NCBI RefSeq assembly: GCF_029852145.1
Contig: NC_079969.1
Coordinates: 9,858,001-9,922,000, forward strand
DNA: 64,000 nt
Reading direction: 5' to 3'
Source: Microplitis mediator
Lineage: Eukaryota > Arthropoda > Insecta > Hymenoptera > Braconidae
Shown here: piece by piece, positions 11,167 through 21,700 of the stretch
Layout of the letters: each line of letters begins with the position of its first letter
Position numbering within the stretch: position 1 is the stretch's first letter
The notes under the pieces: generated by a model
What the model saw: the letters and a program-made list of their open reading frames with translations, nothing else
The model's database searches: none
Told to the model about the DNA's origin: nothing
Translations under genes and position numbers: made by a program

Positions 11167-12316
11167 CCCGATGAAAAAAGATTTTATACAATTGTATAAA
11201 ATTATATACAAAAAATGGCCCGATCCAATTGTATCCAATTTATATAGAAATTGTATACAATTCTATACAAATTGTATACAAGTCTATACAAATTGTATAC
11301 AAGTCTATATAATTATATACACCTTTATACAAATTATATACAATTCTATATAATTGCAATATAGGGGAGGGTGGGGCAGAGCGGCCCCCATGGGGCAGAG
11401 CGGCCCCCCTGAAATTTTGACCAAAAAAAAAATTTTTTTTTTTTCGACTAATTACTATAAATCCGATATGTTTGCGCATTTTTACCCCTACGCATGACAT
11501 TTGGGGCAAAATGGACAAGCCCAAAATTTTGAAAAAGTGATTTTTTCATATTTTTATCGTCAAATTAAAAAAATATGATTATAATTCCACATTTCTAGCC
11601 CTACGCATAACACCTGGGGCAATATGGACCAGCCGAAACTTCCGAAAAAATTATTTTTTCATATTTTTCGGCCGTTTCTCTATGTAAGAGGCAAATTTGG
11701 TCACTAAAAATTTATAAAAATTAAATTTTTTTTTTAGTTGATAAATTTTTGAAATAAAGTAAAATTATAGAATTGATTTTTTTTTTTATTAAATAACAAT
11801 TAGTAATTAAGGTAATCGAGAGTGAACGATTTTTTACGCTTTAAAAAATTTTTTTCGAGTAATATAAAACCAAAAATAGTTGTCAAGAGAAAGAAATACA
11901 TTCTTAATGAAGAAAACAATTTAAAAAAAAAAAAACGAAAAAAAAAAAATTTTTTTATCACTTTTTGGAGGGGGGCCGCTCTGCCCCACAAAAAAAAAAA
12001 AAATTTTTTTCAGAATTTTGGCAAAATGTTCATAAATTTGTTCGAAATAGAACAAAAGTAAAGTGATCTTATGGTTGAAAGCCACAAAAAATAATAATTG
12101 GCTTAGGGGGGCCGCTCTGCCCCACCCTCCCCTATAGAATTGTATATAATTATATAGAATTGTATACAATTTGTATAGAATTGTATACAAATTGGATACA
12201 ATTGGATCGGGCCAATTTTTCTATCCAATTATATATAGTCTATATATAATTATATATAGTCCATATATAATTGATATATAATTCTATACAATTGTATAAA
12301 ATCTTTTTTTATCGGG
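11167..12316. mobile_element. Palindromic element carrying an inserted MITE
   Basis: Left arm 'cccgatgaaaaaagatttta' and right arm 'taaaatctttttttatcggg' are near-perfect complements. Interior arms are rich in TTGTATACAA and TATATAATT. The MITE at 11362-12134 sits in the middle. Confidence 0.7.
11362..12134. mobile_element. G-rich-ended MITE, copy 1 (773 bp)
   Basis: Ends TAGGGGAGGGTGGGGCAG and CTGCCCCACCCTCCCCTA. A second GGGGCAGAGCGG motif lies just inside. No transposase. Other copies at 19677-20447 and 24965-28323. Short ORFs inside are repeated in all copies but look like chance. Confidence 0.8.
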
Positions 12317-12409
12317 TTCAAAGATTATCGGTATCGTGCAAAATAGGCATGTGGGAAAAATTGACTGCATGTATGTCCTTGCAATTGTATAAATTTATAG
12401 AAAATTGAA

Positions 12410-12562
12410 TGCGCTTTTGAACGAGCACTAACAAGACACGGTTATTTTTTATGAGCCGCGAAATGTACATATATTGTTAGTTGCACGGATATAAATGTAT
12501 ATTTTAAATTATTTGAAACAACTGAAGGGTGTTAGTACTCATCTTAAAAAGCTTTTATTTGT
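12410..12562. repeat. GAGTACC-family hairpin
   Basis: Left 'aatgcgcttttgaacgagca', right 'gttagtactcatcttaaaaa', separated by an AT-rich loop. Member of a family with at least eleven copies in this window. Confidence 0.5.
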
Positions 12563-12599
12563 CAATTTTCCTTTTAAATTGGCATGGAATCGAATAGAA

Positions 12600-13081
12600 T
12601 CGTTTTTCACTAAATTTATTTGCGTTCACGTGTCAATTGGCAGTTATCCTACAGCTTAAAATTGACTTCGTAAATTCTTGGTGTATTTTTTTTAAACTTT
12701 CTCAGATGCATTCCAACAGCCCTAGAAAATATAACAAACAACAAATAGTAAGTTAATAAATAACACCAACAAAATAAAAAAAAATTACTTTTTAGTTAAT
12801 TTTTGTCGATCAATCTCTCGACTTTGAACGCAAGTCGTATGCAAGTGCATGTAAGACGTCTCAGTGACTCAGTGACAAGCTCGAGGATCGATAGATTGAA
12901 TTGTAGTCACAGAAGCTTCAAAGACTGCCGAAGACTGAGGACTCCAAGTTGACGGACTTTGCCCGCGCAGCTCATAAATAATCTCATTTATTATTAACTT
13001 GCCTTATACAGCACCCGAAAAATTATCCCCTATTAGACAATTACCCAATTTGCATAAGTAGTATCAGCCGCAGTTGTTATA
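12600..13081 (+). promoter_or_regulatory. Conserved upstream block and probable promoter of OR3
   Basis: Same landmarks as the other ORs; TATA-like box at 12973-12982. From about 12904 to 12998 it is essentially identical to 37748-37844 before OR6, much closer than the two genes' coding regions. Confidence 0.6.
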
Positions 13082-15584
13082 ATGTCGAAAGTAATAAATT
13101 TGCCTCAACAAGAATTCAATTTTCTAGACAATGTACTAGACAATCTGGCATCCATAAACGATTTACTGGCGACTTTAAACCTGAGAATCCCCAGATTACC
13201 CTTTCGAACAATGCAAGTACTGACAATCATCTTCTTTCTTCTCAGTATCACGGGGGTCTGGAAACCACGCGGTTGGCGCGGAATGAAAGCTGTATTTTTT
13301 TACATTTACTGTTCCATTGTTATAATTGTCAACTACATTTTTTTAATAACCGGGAGTTTGGACCTCGAGTTCAAGAACATTGATCTCGAAGCTTTCATTG
13401 ACAACTTTTCGTTGATTCTATCAACGTTCATCGCTCAAAAAAAAATAAACTGCGTGATCGAAAATCGTAAAAAACTAATTCATATCACCGATTCATTCAA
13501 AAATAGTTCCTTTAAACTTCGAGATCGTCAAGAAGAGCTCATTTTTTCGCGATTCGAAAAACTTGCACGGTAAGTCCTAAGTTTGCGATTTGAATCCCGT
13601 CAACTGCATTTTCAATTAATTTTTATTTTTATTTTGTTTTCAGAAATATATTCATTTACTATTTTTTGATATTTTTTGGGGCACTACTGATATATTCTTC
13701 AGATCATCTGTCAGTCATGGATCCACCCTACACTCTACCGTACAACGGCTGGTTCCCCTACAATTACACTCGCTCAAAAAAAATATACTGGGCGACGTGT
13801 GTCCAGCAAATATACGCAGTATACAACTCAGCGACTATCGATTTGATACTAGACCTACTGTTGCCTTGCATAATGTGTTACATGTGTGGATACATTCACA
13901 TTTTGAAACACAGGTTTGGAGTTATGACTGAAAAGTTACAAATAATGTCAGAAAATAATGAATCACAAGAAGAAATTGTTTATGCTGAGCGTAAAATGAT
14001 GGCCGAGTGGGTTGAATATCACATCGATATTTTACGGTTTGTATTTTTTTTTTTTTTTTTTTTTGAAATAAAAAAAATTTTATTTTTTAGCTTAGTTAGA
14101 TTTGCCAATGGAATATTTTCACGCGTTATATTTATGCAGTATACTTCAAGCTCGCTACTTCTATGTACAATTGCGTACTTGCTGTCACACACGGACCCGG
14201 CATCAATGAGTTTTGCGGGAAATTTGGGATTTTTCTTTGCGATGGTAATTCAAATATTGTTGCCGTGTTATTGCGCAGATAAATTAACTTTCGAGGTAAA
14301 TATTTGATATATATAGAAAATTTAAAAATATTAGTAAATCAATTTTCATCATACCTGCACCAAACGTTTAAATTCCCGTCCCTCTTAGAAAGAAGAACGT
14401 CGTTCTTTTTTATTATCCCGTACGAAAAAAGTATATATCCGGGCAAAATTGAATATATATCTCATGTATGCGACATTATTCAGATTTCCCCGGATATATA
14501 CTTTTTTTCGTACGGGATAAAAAAACAAATGAAAAAAATTAGTCTATGCACTGTTTTTCCCGCAAACAGAGGCAAAAATGAAAACTTTCAGGTGCAGGTC
14601 TGGTGAAAAATCCTATAGATACCAAGGAGGTTTGGAATGTCCTAGTGTCCTCCCTTGGTCCGTAATATACTATTAACAAGGCAATTTGGGCATTGAGTAA
14701 AAATTATCATAGCAATATTTATGATGATAATTTGTGGCGAAAAGAAAAATTTGACTTGTCAATTTTCTCCTACTGAAGTACAAAATTAGGGTGGCAGAAA
14801 AAATCTAACTTATTTTTATGTTTGAATTTCGCATGGAAATTTTTGAATCCCACTGATTTACAGAATCTTCTAAAAAAATCATATTGCACACCTCAAGCGC
14901 GAAAGCGCTGAGGGTGCTTTTATGATCGCTCTAAATTTTTTTTGCTTATTATACATCATTTAATCATTTTAAAAAAAAAAAAATCTTTTTGGCATGTGGT
15001 CATTACTAGAAAAAAAAAATTGAAAAATTTTTATCTCGCTATTTAATTTTGATTGAGCGAAAAGAGTTCTCTAAAAAAATTTTCAAATATGTGAAAACTT
15101 TATTTTTTATCTCCCTACAATGATTTTCCAAAAAGTAAAATACATAGTTACTTTATAAAAATCACTGAATATTTTTCAATTTTATACTGCTTCAATCCTT
15201 TATAAAAATTTTTCAAACAACGTCAACTGGATTAGGTCATAGAATCATGCTCTGTAAAGTTACAGGCAAAATTAAAATGATTGATTACAATAATAAATAA
15301 ATAAAGTTTTTAGATATATCTACAGGAATATATGACACAAATTGGCACTACTTGAGCAACAATATCCGAAGATCGGTAGTTGTTATCATTCAAAAAACTC
15401 ACCGCCCTGTTATGATAACAAGCGGCTATTTTGTTATTTTATCCCTTGAATCCTTCATCAAGGTGAGCTCATTATTTATTTAATTATAATTTATGATTAT
15501 TATTATAGTTAAATAAATAATGACAAATAAATCTTCTAACAGGTCATTAAACTTGCGTACACTATTTACAATGTGCTAGAGTAA
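13082..15584 (+). CDS. Odorant receptor OR3 (7tm_6 family), two possible starts
   Basis: Exons 13082 or 13211 to 13569, 13644-14036, 14091-14295, 15307-15462, 15543-15584; 427 or 384 residues. The ATG at 13211 (MQVLTIIFFLLSITG) matches the other ORs. The ATG at 13082 is in frame and adds 43 residues (MSKVINLPQQEF..., LDNVLDNLASIND). Equivalent leaders in OR1 and OR6 are open but out of frame, so I prefer 13211. Motifs: GVWKPRGWRGMKA, PPYTLPYNGWFPYNYT, MCGYIHILKHRF, ILLPCYCADKLTFE, ending VIKLAYTIYNVLE. Intron 2 is only 54 bases, a multiple of three, and has no stop, so a retained form would still be a full reading frame with a Phe-rich insert before TM5. Exon 2 donor GTTTGT. Confidence 0.88.
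14345..14608. mobile_element. Inverted-repeat element with a second palindrome inside, OR3 intron 3
   Basis: Outer ends 'acctgcaccaaacg' and 'tttcaggtgcaggt' are imperfect complements. The palindrome 14417-14516 (CCCGTACGAAAAAAG... to CTTTTTTTCGTACGGG) is inserted inside and belongs to the CCCATACGAAAA family. A relative of the outer left end occurs near 31721. Confidence 0.6.
14609..15306. other. Rest of OR3 intron 3
   Basis: AT-rich sequence with poly-A and poly-T runs; no gene or clear repeat recognised. Confidence 0.45.
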
Positions 15585-15839
15585 ATAATTAAATATAAAT
15601 AGGTATGTCGTTAATATTTTAATAATTTTGTTAAACGAGTGACGATTAATAAATATGTTTATATATTTATTAAGCTATTAGTCTTGAGAACTTTATTCCA
15701 AGAAATCACCACTTAAAAACTGAAATATGGAAGAATAGATCCGATGTAAGTTTTTAGTATATTTCATAGAAATCTCCTGACTAGAATTTTTTCCTGATTT
15801 GCTTGAAGTACCATGAGGACCTTCTCAGGTTGAAATAAG

Positions 15840-16080
15840 GTTTGCCTTGATAGGGCATACCTGAGGAGTTCTTTATTAGGACCACATTAGGATATCCTTA
15901 ATTAAAAAAAAAAGTTATTCGCCATCAGGTAAACCTGACGAGTTCCTTATTATCAGAACTACATTGGAATAGCCTTATTATTACAAGAATCTTATTTATT
16001 GTAAGGTAAATCTGACGTGTTCCTTATCAGGACCAGATTAGGATAACCTTATCAATGAAAAAGTTATTCACCATCGGGCT
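15840..16080 (+). repeat. Tandem repeats, unit about 70-110 bp
   Basis: Three or four degenerate units built on 'cctgacgagttccttat', 'aggaccacattaggat' and 'aaaagttattcgccatc'. Directly follows the OR3 3' flank. Confidence 0.55.
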
Positions 16081-16113
16081 ATCTTAATGATTTCCTTATC
16101 AAGACTACAGGGT

Positions 16114-16367
16114 ACACGGAAAGATTAAAACCCGAGTGGTTACTGTTCTGTACCCGACTCAGTACGGTGCTGGAAGAAAATGCTCGGTTGTGGTGCAGCA
16201 CCACACTGATTATTGTGCGAGACCTGACTGAGTCGTGTGCGCATATCACTCGATCAAGTTCCACACAGTAATCAGTGTGGCGCTGCACCACAACCGAGCA
16301 TTTTCTTCCAGCACCGTACTGAGTCGGGTGCAAAACAGTAATCAGTCGAGTTCCAATCTTTCCGTGA
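16114..16367. mobile_element. Long near-perfect hairpin (254 bp)
   Basis: Arms of roughly 115 bases. The outer part is the CACGGAAAGATT family (see 4268 and 42158). The inner part (GCTGGAAGAAAATGCTCGG and its complement) is almost perfectly paired around a loop near 16230-16250. Confidence 0.8.
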
Positions 16368-16964
16368 TAGCATTCTCGGTTGTTCATCGAGCTAAAAGTT
16401 ATTTCAAATGTTATTATTAAAATTTCGAAAAAAATTCTTTTTATAACTTGCCCAAAGTACAACGGGGTTATAATTTAATAACCCATTTGACCGTGAAAAT
16501 TTCCAATCCGTTTTAATATTTTATTTACTTGCTAAAAGTTGATCATGTATAGAACAATAATATATTTATATAAAGAATACGTCAATCATTGCATCATGGA
16601 TTTTATTAATTCTTCATCAGTTATTATTTGATGTCATAATGAATATACGACTGCCCAATCTCAAAACACAGTAAGTGACGAATTTTTCGAAATCGATTTT
16701 TTAGTATTTTCAGCTCCAGTGGAGTCTTGTGAACATGATTCGATACATATTTCAAAAATTTTATTTTTGTCAGTTACTGTGTTTTGAAATTGGGCAGCCG
16801 TATACTGTTTACACTTACTTAAAAAAAAAAATCGGTTTATCGGTTGACCCTGCGGGCCAGCCCCAAAACTTCCCGCTGTTTTCGAGCTCCTTGAGCTCGA
16901 AAACATCATTGAGGACACATTTTCGAGCTCTTCGAGCTCGAAAATACTTTCGTATGCCATTGTT
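16368..16964. other. Intergenic, small G+C hairpins
   Basis: Two nested palindromes 'tttcgagctc...gagctcgaaa' at 16878-16945. Otherwise no recognisable content. Confidence 0.4.
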
Positions 16965-17470
16965 TTCGAAAAAAACCGTTTTTTAGCATTTCTTTCTCCC
17001 ACGATATCTCACGAACGAATTAACCGATTTTGATGGTTGAGGCGGTAATCGACGCGTTTTATCAAATTCTAGAGCTGATTCGATTTTGAAGTCGATCGTT
17101 CAAGTCGTTTCTGAGAAATCACTAAAAAACTAAAAAAAAAAATTTTTTTTTTTTCGTAATTCGCCAATATTTTCGAGTCTACTTGATCAAATGATCTGAA
17201 ATTTCCAGGAAAGTTGATGGCCAACAAGCTCTTTCGATTGCCACCTTAATCATCTAAATCGGTTCATTAGTTAAAAAGTTACAAAGAGTTTACACACACA
17301 CACACACATACATATATACACTTGGACATTATCCTGAAAATAGTCATAAATAGCTTCCTAGGACCTCAAAACGTCGACATCTGATGAAAACTCGACTTTC
17401 GAAAATCGGGGTGAAAACGATAACTTCCCGAATTTTTGAAAATTTACAATTTTCTTAGCGGGAAGTTAAA
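16965..17470 (-). repeat. Dispersed ~900-bp repeat, minus-strand copy
   Basis: Reverse complement of the family: 'tttctttctcccacgatatc' at its left and 'gcgggaagtt' at its right, with a CA microsatellite at 17292-17310. Confidence 0.6.
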
Positions 17471-17554
17471 AAAATCGAATTATATGTTTTTTTTTAATAA
17501 CTCGAAATCTATTTGAGATTAAGAGGTAAAATGTTACCAAATTCATAAAGGTTT

Positions 17555-17963
17555 TTACTATTCTTGACACTACAGCCACATATGAAGTTAGTAACAGTTC
17601 AAGTCAGAACAGGTCTGAGTACTGTTCTGGATGTTAATGAGATCTAGGAGATCTAAGTAACCATGCCTGTCACTAAATAATAAGTTCTCGCATTCTATAT
17701 AGCAACAAGAGCTGTGCTGAGAGGTTTGTTTATTCTTGAACTATGAACGACGACTATGTTAATGTTACTGGTAACCAGTCATATGTTTCATTATGTACTG
17801 TGTAGCCCAGCACTGGTTACTGTTTAAAAAGTGATAGTACGTGTTAAGCAATGACTCATTCCTGTTCTAATATAAATCCGTCATGTCAAAATGTATGTTT
17901 TCCTTTATTTTTCGTTGATTACTGCGCAGAACAGTATCCAGTACTATTTATTTTTTCCGTGTA
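17555..17963. repeat. Composite repeat related to the 8724 foldback
   Basis: Begins 'attcttgacactacag' and contains 'agtcagaacaggtctgag', matching the right half of the 8724-8966 element. Ends 'gtactatttattttttccgt', also seen near 10640. Confidence 0.5.
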
Positions 17964-18199
17964 TGAAATGTTAGAAAACTTAATTTCAGCAGGACCGGAT
18001 TTTATTTTCATAAAACTTTATGATATAACTTTATAAAGTATCATAGAATTTTATTAATTTTATGTAGTAAAATGAAATAAAATATTACAAAATTTTATAC
18101 AATTTCCTTTAACTTTATAAAGTTTTATATAATTTTATAAAAAGATTTTTTCTCGAGTAGTCGAAAATAAATCTCGATTCGAAAATTCTTCATCAAATC

Positions 18200-18785
18200 A
18201 AATAGAGCCTTTACCATGAAATTTATTTGTGATCACTAGTCACTTGCCATAATGACCCAACAGCTTAAAATTATCCCCACAAACTTTCGGTCTATTGTTT
18301 TTAGTTTTTCTCAGATGCCATCCGAAGATCCTAGAAAATGTAACGAACAGTAAGTTAATAAATTACACAAATTAATAATAACATAATAAAAAAAATTATA
18401 AAAACCAAATCTTGAGAAAATTTTTACCGATCATAATTTCTCGGCTTTGCACGCGAGTAGTATTATGTATGTAAGTGCGTAAAAGGCATCCCAGTTACTC
18501 AGTGACAAGCTCGAGAATCGATAGATTGAATTGTACTCTTCGTGGGAGCTTTAAAGACTGAGGGTTCCAAGTCGACGCACTTTGCCTGCGCATCTCATAA
18601 ATAATTTCATTTATTATTAATTCGCTTTATACATTCGCTTTATGCTCCCGGAAAATTGTCCTCTATTACTCAATTACGCAATTTGCATACATCATCATCA
18701 TCAACAGACAATTATTGAGATATTCTGGCGTCCCTACTCAATTCATTCTTTACTTTATTCTGTCGTATTTATTTTCACCCCAACA
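18200..18785 (+). promoter_or_regulatory. Conserved upstream block and probable promoter of OR4
   Basis: Same landmarks; TATA-like CATAAATAAT at 18596-18605, 190 bases before the ATG. Other family features include 'ctcgagaatcgatagattga'. The leader is shorter than in the other genes. Confidence 0.55.
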
Positions 18786-21700
18786 ATGGAACAACTAGCA
18801 TCAAACTTTTTACTCCTAAGTATCGCAGGAATCTGGAAACCCCGCGGCTGGCATGGTGTCAAAGCATTTCTTTACAATATTTACAAATTTAGCATCGTGA
18901 TTGTTATTCACTTATTTTTAATATCCGGAATTCTTGACCTCGAGTTCCGAAACGTTGAGCTAAACTCGCTAATTGACAACGTATCGTTACTACTGGCCAT
19001 GGCCGTGGTACGTCAAAAAATAGGCTGCTTTATTCTAAATCGCACCGCAATTAAGGTAATGGTTGACACGTTTGATAAAGTTCCATTCAAACCACGTGAT
19101 GGCAAAGAAAAAGTCATTTCTATGAGATTCAACAGGTTCGCTAGGTAAGAACAAGTTCACGAATCGAATCCGGTCCACTGCAATTTTTAATTTTATTTTT
19201 TTCTTACAGAAAGATATTGGTGTTCCAACCGATGATATTCTCAGGCGCGTTATTATTTTATTCTTCCTCACGTAAGAATATTATTGACCCCCCATACATT
19301 TTGCCATACAGAGGGTGGATTCCTTACAGTTACACGTCGCCAGGAGTATACTGGGGAACAACAATATTTCAATTTTATGCAATATACACTGCGACTGCTA
19401 TTAATATTGCAGTTGACCCGTTGTTGTCAGCAATTATTTGTCAAATGTGCGCGCAAATTAATATTCTGAGACATAGATTTGAGGAAATGGTTAATCAATT
19501 AAAAGTTATTGATAATTATGAGTCAGATACCGTATCCGCTGAACGTAAATTGATTGCACAGTGGGTTGAATATCACATTAATGTTTTAAGGTTAGTTTTT
19601 ATTGAAAAAAAAAAAAAAAATATGTATGCCTATATATTTATATAATATATCTTTAGTAGACTGTTTCAAATAAAGGTAGGGGAGGGTGGGGCAGAGCAGC
19701 CCCCATGGGGCAGAGCGGCCCCCCTGAAATTTTGATCAAAAAAAAAATTTTTTTTTTTCGACTAATTACTATAAATCCGATATGTTTGCGCATTTTTGAC
19801 CCTACGCAAGACATTTGGGGCAAAATGGACAAGCCCAAAATTTTGAAAAAGTGATTTTTTCATATTTTTATCGTCAAATTAAAAAAAAATTATTATAATT
19901 CCACATTTCTAGCCCTACGCATAACACCTGGGGCAAAATGGACCAGCCGAAACTTCCGAAAAAATTATTTTTTCATATTTTTCGGCCGTTTCTCTATGTA
20001 AGAGGCAAATTTGGTCACTAAAAATTTATAAAAATTAAATTTTTTTTTTTACTTGATAAATTTTTGAAATAAAGTAAAATTATAGAATTGATTTTTTTTT
20101 TTATTAAATAACAATTAGTAATTAAGGTAATCGAGAGTGAACGATTTTTTACGCTTTAAAAAATTTTTTTCGAGTAATATAAAACCAAAAATAGTTGTCA
20201 AGAGAAAGAAATACATTCTTAATGATGAAATCAATTTAAAAAAAAAAAAAACGAAAAAAAAAATTTTTTTTATCACTTCTTGGAGGGGGGCCGCTCTGCC
20301 CCACAAAAAAAAAAATTTTTTTTCAGAATTTTGGCTAAATGTCCATAAATTTGTTCGAAATAGGACAAAAGTAAAGTGATCTTATGGTTGAAAGCCACAA
20401 AAAATAATAATTGGCTTAGGGGGGCCGCTCTGCCCCACCCTCCCCTACTATTTTTTTTAAAGAACATTGCCCATAAAACAATTTTTTTCAATTCTTCAGC
20501 AAGTCTGCTCTCAAAATCGATAGGTGATAGCGTCTTTTTCTATGTATGTGTCTTGCTGCAAATACTTGTGACCAGATTTAAATTGCAAGCCTAGTGCAAG
20601 CCTTACACAAGAAATTCGTTCCAGATTATAAGTCAATTCTGAAGGAAGACTATAGTTGAAAATAGTTACGCATGGCTTGCTCAAGATCTGCTCAAGGCTC
20701 AAAATTGACCTTGAACCTTGAGCAAACCTTGATCAAGCCATGCGTAAGTACACGGAGAAAAATGAAGGTGAAAATTCCATGAAATTTTATGTGAAAATCC
20801 ATAAATTTTTATTATGCTAGCCGACTAAACTTGAAACCGTATGATATTCCAATATTTTATGTTATGCGTGTTGTTACTAATTGTATTGAAGCATAATAAA
20901 ATATCGTTGCGGCCGACAAAAATTTCTTTCTTGAACATAATACATTTCGTATTGAGCATAATAAAAATTATTAAGTATTTTATAGTTATAATAACTGACA
21001 CGACAAAAATTGTGTCGCTAGGATGCAATATTCACCGTCTTATGACAATAAAATGTACCACTAGCATAATAAAAATTGTTTTAATTATTTTACTTATACG
21101 ATCAAAATTATTTAAAAATTAATTGAAAAAAATAATAATTTTCATTTTTGTTTTTTTACTCTTTAAATTAACTTTTATAAAAATTATATTACTAATCTAA
21201 AAAATTTATAGAGACTCTTTGTAAAATTTATGACACTAACATAATAAATTTAACGAGACTTTTCTTTACTTTGTAAATTCAATATTGCACGAATCGTGAA
21301 ATTAATTTTTGAAATATATTGTCAACTAATTACCAATACCAATGCTGCTAAAAAAATATAAAATTAATATAAAATAAAAAATACAGTGTTTTGTGTTGAT
21401 ATTCTCATATGTTTTTATCAATTATCTTTAATAGTCTTATATGTATATACAAAAACGTATAGTATAAATATTAAATGATAGAAACATATATATGAAAATA
21501 TCAACACAAAACACTGTATTTTTTATTTTATATTAATTTTATATTTTTTTAGCAGCATTGGCATTGGTAGTTAGTTGACAATATATTTCAAAAATTAATT
21601 TTACGATTCGTACAATATTGAATTTACAGAGCAAAGAAAAGTCTCGTTAAAATTATTATATTAATATTATAAATTTTACAAAAAGTCTTATAACTACTTA

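Noticed and set aside
11171..12190. Several ORFs within the G-rich MITE and its host palindrome
   Set aside because: They recur in all MITE copies on both strands and are made of poly-Phe/Lys from A/T runs.
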